Made by a program: the position numbers and the translations under genes. From Sulfurospirillum sp964441765 (GTDB lineage: Bacteria; Campylobacterota; Campylobacteria; Campylobacterales; Sulfurospirillaceae), in contig CAYTVI010000015.1 in NCBI GenBank assembly GCA_964441765.1, positions 1 to 33,385 on the forward strand: a stretch of DNA of 33,385 nucleotides. The letters run 5' to 3'. Under the pieces are notes generated by a model, which saw only the letters and a list, made by a program, of their open reading frames with translations, was not told the origin of the DNA and did no database searches. Positions 7,324 to 14,410 of this stretch are shown one piece after another (positions within the stretch are counted from its first letter, which is position 1; every line of letters begins with the position of its first letter).

Positions 7324-7614
7324 TTATTTTTTAGCAATGTATGCCGCAATCTCTTCAATTTGTGCATCGCTTAGTGGCAGAACTTGCGCTTTCATCATGG
7401 CTTTCATCTCTCTTCCATAACTTCCATCTTTATAGCCTTTCATCGCCGATACAAAAGCCTCTTTGCTCATATCTTTAATCACAAGACTTTTGCCAAGCGA
7501 TACTTTCTCCCCTTTTTCACCATGACAGGCGGCACATTTGGTGTAGAGTTGGGTTGCGTGAGCGCTTATACCTAAGAGGGTAACCACAGCGATGGATGAG
7601 ATAACTTTTTTCAT
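7324..7614 (-). CDS. Small periplasmic cytochrome c (c-553 type)
   Basis: The 96-residue protein has a signal peptide (MKKVISSIAVVTLLGISAHA, cleavage near residue 20) and one haem c site C27-A-A-C-H31. Several Met residues lie in the 63-73 region as candidates for the sixth ligand. It ends in a helix IEEIAAYIAKK, as in class I cytochromes c-553. It is the first gene of the bc operon, with AAAAGGAG before its ATG, and is probably the soluble acceptor that carries electrons from PetC to a terminal oxidase or reductase. The pairing with the complex is inferred from position. Confidence 0.88.
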   Translation of the reverse strand: MKKVISSIAVVTLLGISAHATQLYTKCAACHGEKGEKVSLGKSLVIKDMSKEAFVSAMKGYKDGSYGREMKAMMKAQVLPLSDAQIEEIAAYIAKK

Positions 7615-7712
7615 AAAAGACTCCTTTTGGATTAATTTTGAGGAATCGTAATAAAAAAAAATAGCAAATTAATGTGACAAACCTTGGGTGTACAAAGCAA
7701 AGAATAAAAAGA

Positions 7713-7718
7713 TATAAT
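7713..7718 (+). promoter_or_regulatory. -10 element for rnc-aroC
   Basis: A perfect TATAAT lies 38 bases before the rnc start codon, in the divergent region between the bc operon and rnc. There is no clear -35, as is usual in Campylobacterota. Confidence 0.5.
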
Positions 7719-7756
7719 TAAACCTCACAATACTACAACCATATAAAGGAGCCCTA

Positions 7757-8440
7757 ATGTACAAAGCATTGGATGCATTACAAAAGCGCTTGGGTTATCA
7801 GTTTAAAGACCAAAACCTGATAATCGAGGCACTCACACACAAAAGTTCAAAACAGCCCTATAACAATGAACGTCTGGAGTTTTTGGGAGATGCTGTTTTA
7901 GACTTAATCGTAGGAGAATACCTCTACCACGAGTTTAAAGAGGTGGCGGAGGGAGAACTTTCCAAACTTCGAGCTTCGCTGGTGAATGAAAAAAGTTTTG
8001 AAAAACTGGCACGATTGCTTCATTTGGGCGAGCATATTTATATCTCATTGGCAGAGGAAAATAACTGCGGACGTGAAAAATCTTCACTGCTTTCCAACGC
8101 ATTTGAAGCCTTGATTGGGGCACTCTATCTTGAAGCTGGACTTGAAAAAGCACGCTCTTTAGCCATAGAGCTTTTAGAAGAAGCCTACCCAAAAATTGAC
8201 ATGGATGCGATTTTTAGAGACCACAAAACCACGCTCCAAGAGCTGACTCAAGCGCATTATGGCGTGACACCTGAGTATCGTTTGGTGCGCTCTTTTGGAC
8301 CTGACCATAAAAAAGAGTTTGAGATAGCGGTGAGCATCAAAGGCAATGATTTGGCACTTGCTAGTGGCAAAAGTAAAAAAGAGGCACAGCAAAAAGCGGC
8401 GATGATAGCGCTAGAGATCCTCAAAAAGGAGCACCGATGA
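7757..8440 (+). CDS. rnc: Ribonuclease III
   Basis: The 227-residue protein has the RNase III signature NERLEFLGDAVLDL (37-50) and a C-terminal double-stranded RNA-binding domain (about 152-223). It cleaves double-stranded RNA, for example in rRNA precursor processing. Aligned with the E. coli enzyme without gaps, E38, E41, D45, E65 and E117 are kept, but position 114, Asp in E. coli and a metal ligand, is Asn here (LLSNAFEA). AAAGGAG precedes the ATG. The end overlaps aroC by 4 bases (ATGA), so the two are coupled. Confidence 0.96.
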   Translation: MYKALDALQKRLGYQFKDQNLIIEALTHKSSKQPYNNERLEFLGDAVLDLIVGEYLYHEFKEVAEGELSKLRASLVNEKSFEKLARLLHLGEHIYISLAEENNCGREKSSLLSNAFEALIGALYLEAGLEKARSLAIELLEEAYPKIDMDAIFRDHKTTLQELTQAHYGVTPEYRLVRSFGPDHKKEFEIAVSIKGNDLALASGKSKKEAQQKAAMIALEILKKEHR

Positions 8441-9516
8441 ATACTTTTGGTAAACAGTTTTGCTTTACCACGTTTGGTGAATCTCATGGGAGAGCGATTG
8501 GGTGTGTGGTTGATGGTGTGCCCTCGGGACTTGCTATCGATGAAGCCTTTATCCAAAGTGAATTAGACCGTCGTCGTCCAGGTCAAAATAAGTACGCAAC
8601 ATCCCGTAATGAGGGTGATAAAGTTGAGATTTTAAGTGGGGTGTTTGAAGGCAAAAGCACGGGAACGCCCATTGCGATGGTGATTTTTAATGAAAATCAA
8701 AAAAGCAATGATTATGAAAATGTCAAAGATTTATTTCGTCCAGGGCATGCGGATTTTACCTATTTTCACAAGTATGGCTTTCGTGATTACCGAGGTGGAG
8801 GACGCAGTAGTGCGAGAGAAACAGCTGCTCGTGTCGCTGCTGGGGCAATAGCAAAGCTACTGCTTTCTTCTTTACATGTAAAAGTACAAAGCGGGATTTG
8901 CGCCATTGGCGGCATTGAAGCGCACAGTTATGATTTTGAGCGTGTCGTTCAAAGTGAGATTTATGCGCTTGATGCGAGTGTAGAAGAGGCTCAAAAAGAG
9001 AAAATCTTAGAGGCTAAAAATGCGCATGATTCCATAGGCGGTGTGGCATTGGTGCAAGTTTTGGGCGCTCCTAAAGGTTTGGGTGAGCCACTTTATTATA
9101 AGTTAGACGCACTTCTAGCCGATGCGATGATGGGCATCAATGGGGTTAAAGGTGTCGAAATTGGAGAAGGTTTTCACGCCGCAACACTTAAAGGCTCACA
9201 AAACAATGATGCCATTACACCAGAGGGTTTTAAGAGCAACAACAGTGGTGGAATTTTAGGTGGAATAAGTAATGGTGATACCATTACATGTAAAGTCTAT
9301 TTTAAACCAACCCCTTCTATTTTTCTTGCACAAGAGACAATCGACAAAAACGCCAATGCGCTTACATGTAATCTTAAAGGCAGACATGACCCGTGCATCG
9401 CAGTACGTGGGAGTGTGGTTGCCGAATCGATGGCTGCATTGGTGATTGCTGATTTATTACTTTTAAATATGGGTTCTCGATTAGAGTATCTTCAAAAAAT
9501 TTATCTAAAACAGTGA
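8437..9516 (+). CDS. aroC: Chorismate synthase
   Basis: The 359-residue enzyme makes chorismate from 5-enolpyruvylshikimate 3-phosphate with reduced FMN, the last shared step of aromatic amino acid synthesis. Family motifs are clear: FGESHG near 13-18, GRSSARETAARVAAGA near 122-137, and RHDPCIAVRGSVVAESM near the C-terminus. The length is normal. It is translationally coupled to rnc, and its last 12 bases overlap the end of rnhB on the other strand. The gene contains three exact TTACATGTAA copies, coding for LHVK, ITCK and LTCN. Confidence 0.97.
   Translation: MNTFGKQFCFTTFGESHGRAIGCVVDGVPSGLAIDEAFIQSELDRRRPGQNKYATSRNEGDKVEILSGVFEGKSTGTPIAMVIFNENQKSNDYENVKDLFRPGHADFTYFHKYGFRDYRGGGRSSARETAARVAAGAIAKLLLSSLHVKVQSGICAIGGIEAHSYDFERVVQSEIYALDASVEEAQKEKILEAKNAHDSIGGVALVQVLGAPKGLGEPLYYKLDALLADAMMGINGVKGVEIGEGFHAATLKGSQNNDAITPEGFKSNNSGGILGGISNGDTITCKVYFKPTPSIFLAQETIDKNANALTCNLKGRHDPCIAVRGSVVAESMAALVIADLLLLNMGSRLEYLQKIYLKQ
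8872..8881. repeat. TTACATGTAA palindrome in aroC (1)
   Basis: Exact decamer within a 12-bp palindrome (8871-8882). It is read as LHVK. Confidence 0.85.
9284..9293. repeat. TTACATGTAA palindrome in aroC (2)
   Basis: Exact decamer, read in the other permitted frame as ITCK. Confidence 0.85.
9362..9371. repeat. TTACATGTAA palindrome in aroC (3)
   Basis: Exact decamer, read as LTCN, only 68 bases after the previous copy. Confidence 0.85.
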
Positions 9517-10056
9517 AGGCTGATTGAGCTCCTTAATCTTAAAGCTTTTGCGGTGTAACTCGCAATAGCCATGCTCTTTGATGGCTTTTACATGTAAAGC
9601 ACTTCCGTATCCTTTATGCGTTTCAAAACGGTACTGTGGATAAAGAGGTGCGACCTCTTTCATATACCTATCTCTACTCACTTTTGCCAAAATACTCGCC
9701 GCACTGACTTCTGGTATGGTCGCATCTGCTTTGATAAGGGTGCGAATACCCAAAACCCCAAAGGTGCAATTGCCATCCATCAAAATATCATGCTCGTGAA
9801 AATGGTCTTTAATGGTTTCAATGGCAAATTTAAGACAAGCGCTCAAGCCTTTTTCATCGACCATCGTGTTGTCGCAAAAGACGATTTTTGAGTCTGCATT
9901 TTCTTGAATGATATCAAAAAGTCTCTCCCGCTCTTTTTCGCTCAAAACTTTAGAGTCATTAAGTCCTAAGATGCTTTCTCGCAAAACAACGCCTGCAACC
10001 ACCAATGGGCCTGCTAAACAACCACGTCCTGCTTCATCAATTCCACACAACAGCAT
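9505..10056 (-). CDS. rnhB: Ribonuclease HII
   Basis: The 183-residue enzyme removes ribonucleotides from DNA-RNA hybrids. The N-terminal GIDEAGRGCLAGPLVVAG (5-22) supplies the catalytic D7 and E8, LNDSK follows at 32-36, D94 lies in ILMDGN, and SAASILAKVSRDRYM (118-132) is the family block. It is convergent with aroC, overlapping it by 12 bases, and divergent from the phosphatase gene. AGGAG precedes the ATG by 5 bases and directly abuts a 14-bp palindrome in the leader. Confidence 0.96.
   Translation of the reverse strand: MLLCGIDEAGRGCLAGPLVVAGVVLRESILGLNDSKVLSEKERERLFDIIQENADSKIVFCDNTMVDEKGLSACLKFAIETIKDHFHEHDILMDGNCTFGVLGIRTLIKADATIPEVSAASILAKVSRDRYMKEVAPLYPQYRFETHKGYGSALHVKAIKEHGYCELHRKSFKIKELNQPSLF
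9588..9597. repeat. TTACATGTAA palindrome in rnhB
   Basis: Exact decamer within a 12-bp palindrome (9587-9598). It is read as LHVK on the minus strand. Confidence 0.85.
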
Positions 10057-10067
10057 AACACTCCTTT

Positions 10068-10077
10068 TTACATGTAA
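10068..10077. repeat. TTACATGTAA palindrome in the rnhB/phosphatase divergent region
   Basis: Exact decamer, palindromic over 14 bp (10066-10079). It directly precedes the rnhB ribosome binding site and lies about 35 bases upstream of the inferred start of transcription of the phosphatase gene, so it could act as an operator for one or both. Confidence 0.8.
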
Positions 10078-10093
10078 AAGTTTAGTCTATCTT

Positions 10094-10102
10094 TGCTAAA
10101 AT
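10094..10102 (+). promoter_or_regulatory. Candidate extended -10 for the phosphatase gene
   Basis: TGCTAAAAT, the same extended -10 form as ahead of the HD-GYP pair, ends 26 bases before the chosen start codon. It is a pattern match without a clear -35. Confidence 0.4.
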
Positions 10103-10128
10103 ACTGCACACTTCAAAGGGATATAGGT

Positions 10129-11385
10129 ATGCAAAGTCTTCAAGACGAACTGGATAAAGCCTTTAATAAAGAACTCTTTTTGATTCAAAATGACATCTAT
10201 TACCAGCAAATAGAGCTTCATAGACATGGTAAAAAAGAGCTATTGCGAGTGGATATTTCGTATAAGCCTTACAGTGCGCTAAGTGGCGATACCTATTCTT
10301 TACGCAAAACCAAAGATGGACGTTTGGTTGGATTTATCGCTGATGCGATGGGAAAAGGCATTAGTGCGGCGATGAATGCTATGGGACTGACGCGATTTTT
10401 AAACTACTTTTTTGATGAATTGGAAGAGGAGTTGGGCGGTTTTGTCTTTGAACAATGGTCGCATAAAATGCTTAAATTTCTTCAAAAAAATCTTTTAGGC
10501 GATGAGATTTTATGTATCATGCTCATCGAATTTGATGTCAAACATTCGCTCGTTCGCTATGCTTCATGTGGGATGCCTGCTTTTTTGATTGAAACACACG
10601 CTGGAGAGCTTATTAGCATCAGAAGCAATAACCCTCCGCTTGGTTCTTACTCTGAGAATATCAGTGTCAAAGCACTGATTTCGACACAAATGCATAAAAT
10701 GCTCTGTTATACCGATGGGTTAAGTGAAAGCTTCACAGAAGATGGAAAACCGTATGCTTTGCTGCTTAAAGAAGATTTTAAAGAGGCACAAAGTCTCATT
10801 GCCTTTCGTACAAGAGTACAAGAGCGTATTCACAATGGCGATGATGATTTGACGTATGTCTATATTCAAAAATCAAGCTTTTACAAATCTTTTGAAACAC
10901 TTTTTATTCCAAGTACCTATGAAGCCGTCGATGAAGCGCTTGAGAGTATTTCTGGGTATCTAAAATCACATCTGATTCGCAGTAAATGCCGAAGTGAGAT
11001 ATTGTTAGCCTTTTCTGAACTTTTACTCAATGCGCTTGAACATGGAAGCTTTGGGGTCAATAAAATGCGTAAAAATTATCTGATTGAAAATGACCTTTTT
11101 GATGATGAGATGTCACGTCTTGAAGCGTTGCATCAAGAGAAGATGATTTGTGTGCGATTTTCGATTGTCAATGATGGTTGTGGTGAGCTGTTTGAAGCGG
11201 TGGTGGAAGATGATGGCGATGGCTTTGATACGAAGATTTTGAAAAACTTAGTCATCAACCCACACAGCTTTAACGGGCGAGGTTTTATGATTATCAAAAA
11301 ACTGGTTGACCATTTTTATTTCAATGAAAAAGGCAATGCCATCACCATTTTAAAACGTGTAGAACGTAGCTTAGAGTTGCAGTGA
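10129..11385 (+). CDS. SpoIIE/RsbU-type PP2C phosphatase fused to a GHKL ATPase domain
   Basis: The 418-residue protein has a PP2C-like phosphatase domain (about 40-250) with SGD (52-54), DAMGKG (72-77), YTDGLSE (194-200) and DDDLT (238-242). A histidine-kinase-like ATPase domain follows (about 262-415) with the N-box ELLLNALEHG (297-306), DDGDGF (361-366) and NGRG (382-385). In partner-switching systems these two activities, dephosphorylating an STAS protein and phosphorylating it, are usually on separate RsbU- and RsbW-like proteins; here they share one chain. No STAS or sigma-factor gene is in the window. The ATG at 10129 (AAAGGG upstream) is preferred to an in-frame ATG at 10093, which lies ahead of the -10. 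It overlaps the ATPase gene on the other strand by 15 bases. Confidence 0.9.
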   Translation: MQSLQDELDKAFNKELFLIQNDIYYQQIELHRHGKKELLRVDISYKPYSALSGDTYSLRKTKDGRLVGFIADAMGKGISAAMNAMGLTRFLNYFFDELEEELGGFVFEQWSHKMLKFLQKNLLGDEILCIMLIEFDVKHSLVRYASCGMPAFLIETHAGELISIRSNNPPLGSYSENISVKALISTQMHKMLCYTDGLSESFTEDGKPYALLLKEDFKEAQSLIAFRTRVQERIHNGDDDLTYVYIQKSSFYKSFETLFIPSTYEAVDEALESISGYLKSHLIRSKCRSEILLAFSELLLNALEHGSFGVNKMRKNYLIENDLFDDEMSRLEALHQEKMICVRFSIVNDGCGELFEAVVEDDGDGFDTKILKNLVINPHSFNGRGFMIIKKLVDHFYFNEKGNAITILKRVERSLELQ

Positions 11386-12444
11386 CCACTCCCAAAAAGG
11401 TAAGATAGAAAAGCTCATCCCCTCAATCGCAAGGGCACTTTCACTGCTAAGCGTTACCACTTCGATGCGTTTTACATGTAATGCCCAAAAGCTTGGAAGG
11501 AGCTTTTGGATTTTGACTTCAATCACCTCTTTGGGTGCAAAACCGATGCACAAAATCGCTAAGTTTTCTTCTGGCAGATAAAAATCAATCCCTTCTTCAT
11601 AATAGATTTTTTTATCGCGTTTCATTAATTCCAAAAAAACCATATTTTCAAACCGTTTTGGAAAATCTTTTTTAAAACTAATCGCATTTTTAAACGCAAA
11701 GTCAATGGCATAAACTTTTTTAGCAAAGTGAGGAGCATTGTATTTTTCTACCCAAAAAAGAAGTTTTTGCTCCACCAATGAAGCAGTGATGGCGTAGAGT
11801 TTGTCTTTTGAGATTTTGGTAAAACTTTTGAGATAATTGTAAATTTGAAAGAGTGAAACTTTCGTACTTTGAAGTTCACACAAGCGTTTATAAACCAAAA
11901 ATTCCACCCCATGACCAAGGATGAGATGGAGCATCTCTTGCATCAAACGGTGAGGATTTTGCTCGTTGTCTTGGATGATATGCGCAAATGTTCCTTGATT
12001 GGCATAGAGATTGAAAAGGTGCTCAATATTGGAATGTTTTTTATCAAATGCAATAAATTCTTCAAAATCAAGAGGGTAGAGTACCAGCGTTTCAAAACCA
12101 ACTAGAGCGTTACATGTAAACGAAGTGGTGATGATTATCTTCTCAACTTCAGGCACTTCAAATGAAAAATCGAAATGTTCCAAAACCAGCAGTTTTATAG
12201 GATTTTGTTTTAAAAAAAGAGGTAAATTTTCGGCGATTTCATCTTTCTCAATACGGTCATCACTTAGATCAATATAAAGATAACTCCCCTTTTCATAATG
12301 GCTCAAATGGTCATATATCAAGTGCGTTTTCCCACTTTTTCTAGGACCTAAAAGCAGGGTTTTTTTAGCATTGATAGAGACTTTGCGGTCTAAAAAAGTA
12401 CTGTTTTTAAAATTGGACTCATAAAGATATTGAAGTGTTTGCAT
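11371..12444 (-). CDS. AAA_14/DUF4143-type ATPase
   Basis: The 357-residue protein has a Walker A motif GPRKSGKT (33-40) and a Walker B-like strand LLVLEHFD (85-92) in which the usual Asp-Glu is replaced by Glu-His. A LYPLDFEEF block (near 121-129) is typical of the AAA_14 family, and a C-terminal region resembles the DUF4143 nuclease-like fold. In the latter, FENMVFLELM and GIDFYLP are recognisable but the final Glu-x-Lys strand is not, so nuclease activity is doubtful. Such proteins are often scattered, strain-variable genes with unknown function. It is convergent with the phosphatase gene and divergent from rpsJ. It contains two TTACATGTAA sites. Confidence 0.82.
   Translation of the reverse strand: MQTLQYLYESNFKNSTFLDRKVSINAKKTLLLGPRKSGKTHLIYDHLSHYEKGSYLYIDLSDDRIEKDEIAENLPLFLKQNPIKLLVLEHFDFSFEVPEVEKIIITTSFTCNALVGFETLVLYPLDFEEFIAFDKKHSNIEHLFNLYANQGTFAHIIQDNEQNPHRLMQEMLHLILGHGVEFLVYKRLCELQSTKVSLFQIYNYLKSFTKISKDKLYAITASLVEQKLLFWVEKYNAPHFAKKVYAIDFAFKNAISFKKDFPKRFENMVFLELMKRDKKIYYEEGIDFYLPEENLAILCIGFAPKEVIEVKIQKLLPSFWALHVKRIEVVTLSSESALAIEGMSFSILPFWEWSLQL
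11472..11481. repeat. TTACATGTAA palindrome in the ATPase gene (1)
   Basis: Exact decamer, read as LHVK on the minus strand. Confidence 0.85.
12110..12119. repeat. TTACATGTAA palindrome in the ATPase gene (2)
   Basis: Exact decamer, read as FTCN on the minus strand. This is the last copy before a gap of more than 10 kb over the ribosomal genes. Confidence 0.85.
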
Positions 12445-12471
12445 GTTTTTCCTTGTTTGTTATTTTAATAC

Positions 12472-12490
12472 TTTCCTTTTTAAAAGGAAA
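12472..12490. other. Inverted repeat between the ATPase gene and rpsJ
   Basis: TTTCCTTTT (12472-12480) and AAAAGGAAA (12482-12490) are perfect inverted repeats around one T. The site lies 28 bases upstream of the ATPase start and upstream of the rpsJ promoters. It could be an operator; too tight to be a normal RNA hairpin. Confidence 0.3.
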
Positions 12491-12528
12491 TAAAATAATA
12501 GATATAATCTCAAAAAGCCCTATATTTC

Positions 12529-12557
12529 TTGACTTTCATCAAAAATTTGAGTAAAAT
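12529..12557 (+). promoter_or_regulatory. Main promoter of the ribosomal protein cluster
   Basis: TTGACT (12529-12534) and TAAAAT (12552-12557) are separated by 17 bases, a near-consensus housekeeping promoter. A second -10, TATAAT, lies upstream at 12503-12508. The implied leader to rpsJ is about 50 bases. Confidence 0.7.
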
Positions 12558-12573
12558 CACGTTCCTTAATTAG

Positions 12574-12590
12574 GTCATCATCACGATGAC
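12574..12590 (+). promoter_or_regulatory. Small hairpin in the rpsJ leader
   Basis: GTCATC (12574-12579) pairs with GATGAC (12585-12590) over a 5-base loop, ahead of the AAAGGGG ribosome binding site. In E. coli, L4 represses this operon through its leader; the leader here is much shorter and has no visible counterpart, so a regulatory role is unproven. Confidence 0.35.
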
Positions 12591-12613
12591 AAGTTCTTTA
12601 AAGGGGTACCTGA

Positions 12614-12925
12614 ATGGAAAAAATTAGACTTAAACTCAAGGCGTATGACCATAGAGTTTTAGACAGATCAGTTGCAGCTATCGTCGAAGCTGTTAAACGA
12701 ACTGGAGCCGAAATTGTCGGACCAATTCCAATGCCTACAAAAATCAAGCGCTATACAGTGCTTAGATCACCGCACGTCAACAAAACTTCAAGAGAGCAAT
12801 TCGAGATGAGAATTCATGCACGTATGATTGACATCGTTTCTGCAACCACAGATACGGTAGATTCACTCATGAAGCTTGACCTCGCGCCTGAAGTGAACGT
12901 TGAAGTTAGAGCTATGGGTAAATAA
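12614..12925 (+). CDS. rpsJ: 30S ribosomal protein S10
   Basis: The 103-residue protein is full length, with IRLKLKAYDHRVLD at the start and the PLPTKIKRYTVLRSPHVNK-type block (here PMPTKIKRY) that marks S10. S10 sits in the 30S head and also acts as NusE in transcription antitermination. It is the first gene after the main promoter of the cluster, with AAAGGGG upstream, and no tuf or fus gene is next to it. rplC follows after 9 bases. Confidence 0.98.
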   Translation: MEKIRLKLKAYDHRVLDRSVAAIVEAVKRTGAEIVGPIPMPTKIKRYTVLRSPHVNKTSREQFEMRIHARMIDIVSATTDTVDSLMKLDLAPEVNVEVRAMGK

Positions 12926-12934
12926 GGGGTAATG

Positions 12935-13513
12935 ATGGAATATATTATTGAAAAAATCGGTATGAGCCGAACAATTGCAGTACCTAGTGTTCCGGTAACG
13001 TTACTCAAGGTTTACGAAGCAAAAGTATGTACTGTTGATGAAAATAAACGTGCTTTAGTCTCTTATGCAAGTGGTAAGAAAATGAACAAAGCTATTGCTG
13101 GTCAGCAAAAGAAATATGAACTTTCTGCTGAATACAATCGTTTTGTAACACTTGATGTTGCCAACGCAGAAGCGGGTGTTTTAGACACAGCGCCTTTAAG
13201 TGAAGCAAAAACATTAAAAGTGTCTTTGAATACTAAAGGTAGAGGTTTTACAGGCGTTATGAAACGTCATAACTTCGGTGGAGGACCAGGTGCACACGGT
13301 CACCGTTTCCATAGAAGTACTGGTTCTATCGGTAACCGCGAATGGCCAGGTCGTGTACAACGTGGTAAGAAAATGCCAGGTCATTATGGTAACACACAAG
13401 TAACCGTAAAAAATGAAGTTGTTTCTTTTGACGCAGCAAGCGGCATTCTTGTCGTTAAGGGTTCAGTTCCTGGCGCAAATGGAGCATTAGGTAAAGCGAG
13501 GATTGTTAAATGA
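12935..13513 (+). CDS. rplC: 50S ribosomal protein L3
   Basis: The 192-residue protein starts MEYIIEKIGMSRT and contains the central loop NFGGGPGAHGHRFHR and the MPGHYGN block typical of L3, whose loop reaches toward the peptidyl-transferase centre. Two adjacent ATG codons exist; the second (12935) is better spaced from AAGGGG and is chosen. Its end overlaps rplD by 4 bases. Confidence 0.98.
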   Translation: MEYIIEKIGMSRTIAVPSVPVTLLKVYEAKVCTVDENKRALVSYASGKKMNKAIAGQQKKYELSAEYNRFVTLDVANAEAGVLDTAPLSEAKTLKVSLNTKGRGFTGVMKRHNFGGGPGAHGHRFHRSTGSIGNREWPGRVQRGKKMPGHYGNTQVTVKNEVVSFDAASGILVVKGSVPGANGALGKARIVK

Positions 13514-14124
13514 GTAGTGCAATCGTACTAAACGAAAAATTTGAAAATGTAGGTTCATTGGCTCTTCCTGAGTCTTTTGAAGAGATTCACTCTCATAACC
13601 TATACCTTTATGTAAAATCGTACCAAGCAGCACTTCGCTCAAACACAGCTCGTACTAAAGGTAAGGGCGATGTAAGCGGTGGTGGTAAAAAACCATGGGC
13701 ACAAAAAGGCCGTGGTGGCGCTCGAGCGGGAAGTAGAAGAAGCCCAGTATGGGTTGGTGGTGGTTCTGCATTTGGTCCAAAAATGGCTAAGAACTACGAT
13801 CAAAAAGTCAATAAAAAACAAAAGAAATTAGCACTTGAATTTGCATTGAATGAAAAAGCTGCTAATAATGCACTTTTTGTTGTTGATTCGATTTCAATTG
13901 AATCAGGTAAAACAAAAGATGCGGCTGCAGTTCTTAAAACATTGGGTGCACGTGATGCACTTATCGTTAAAGAATTGATCGATGAACAAACAATGTTAGC
14001 ATTTAGAAACATTCAAAACTGCTATCTTGTGGAAGCAAATGAGCTAAATGCTTACTTGGCAACTGCTTTCTATGCTGTGGTTATAGAAAAATCAGTGCTT
14101 GAATCAATTACAAAAGAGGGCTAA
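13510..14124 (+). CDS. rplD: 50S ribosomal protein L4
   Basis: The 204-residue protein has the long basic internal loop (about 50-95: GKGDVSGGGKKPWAQKGRGGAR and on) that lines the exit tunnel opposite L22. L4 is an early assembly protein, and in E. coli represses its own operon; whether it does so here is unknown. The start overlaps the rplC stop (ATGA), with GAGG upstream inside rplC. rplW follows after 2 bases. Confidence 0.98.
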   Translation: MSSAIVLNEKFENVGSLALPESFEEIHSHNLYLYVKSYQAALRSNTARTKGKGDVSGGGKKPWAQKGRGGARAGSRRSPVWVGGGSAFGPKMAKNYDQKVNKKQKKLALEFALNEKAANNALFVVDSISIESGKTKDAAAVLKTLGARDALIVKELIDEQTMLAFRNIQNCYLVEANELNAYLATAFYAVVIEKSVLESITKEG

Positions 14125-14126
14125 GA

Positions 14127-14408
14127 ATGGCTGATATAACTGATATTAAAGCAATCCTTTATACTGAAAAGAGCTTGAGCCTTCAAGAGAATGGTACCGT
14201 TGTTATTCAAACATCTGTTAGAATGACAAAAAACAGTTTAAAAGAAGTGCTTAAAGAGTACTTCGGTTTTACACCTGTAAAAATCAATTCTCTAAGAATG
14301 ATGGGAAAAGTCAAGAAGTTTAAAGGCATTGAAGGTAAGCGTAATGATTTTAAAAAGTTTTATGTTCAGTTGCCTGAAGGCGCTAAACTTGAAAATGTGG
14401 AGGCGTAA
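14127..14408 (+). CDS. rplW: 50S ribosomal protein L23
   Basis: The 93-residue protein has the ILYTEKSLSL start and the VKKFKGIEGKRNDFKKFYVQL end expected of L23. L23 lies at the tunnel exit, where signal recognition particle and trigger factor bind. GAGGG precedes the start. It lies in tight order between rplD and rplB. Confidence 0.98.
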   Translation: MADITDIKAILYTEKSLSLQENGTVVIQTSVRMTKNSLKEVLKEYFGFTPVKINSLRMMGKVKKFKGIEGKRNDFKKFYVQLPEGAKLENVEA

Positions 14409-14410
14409 TT

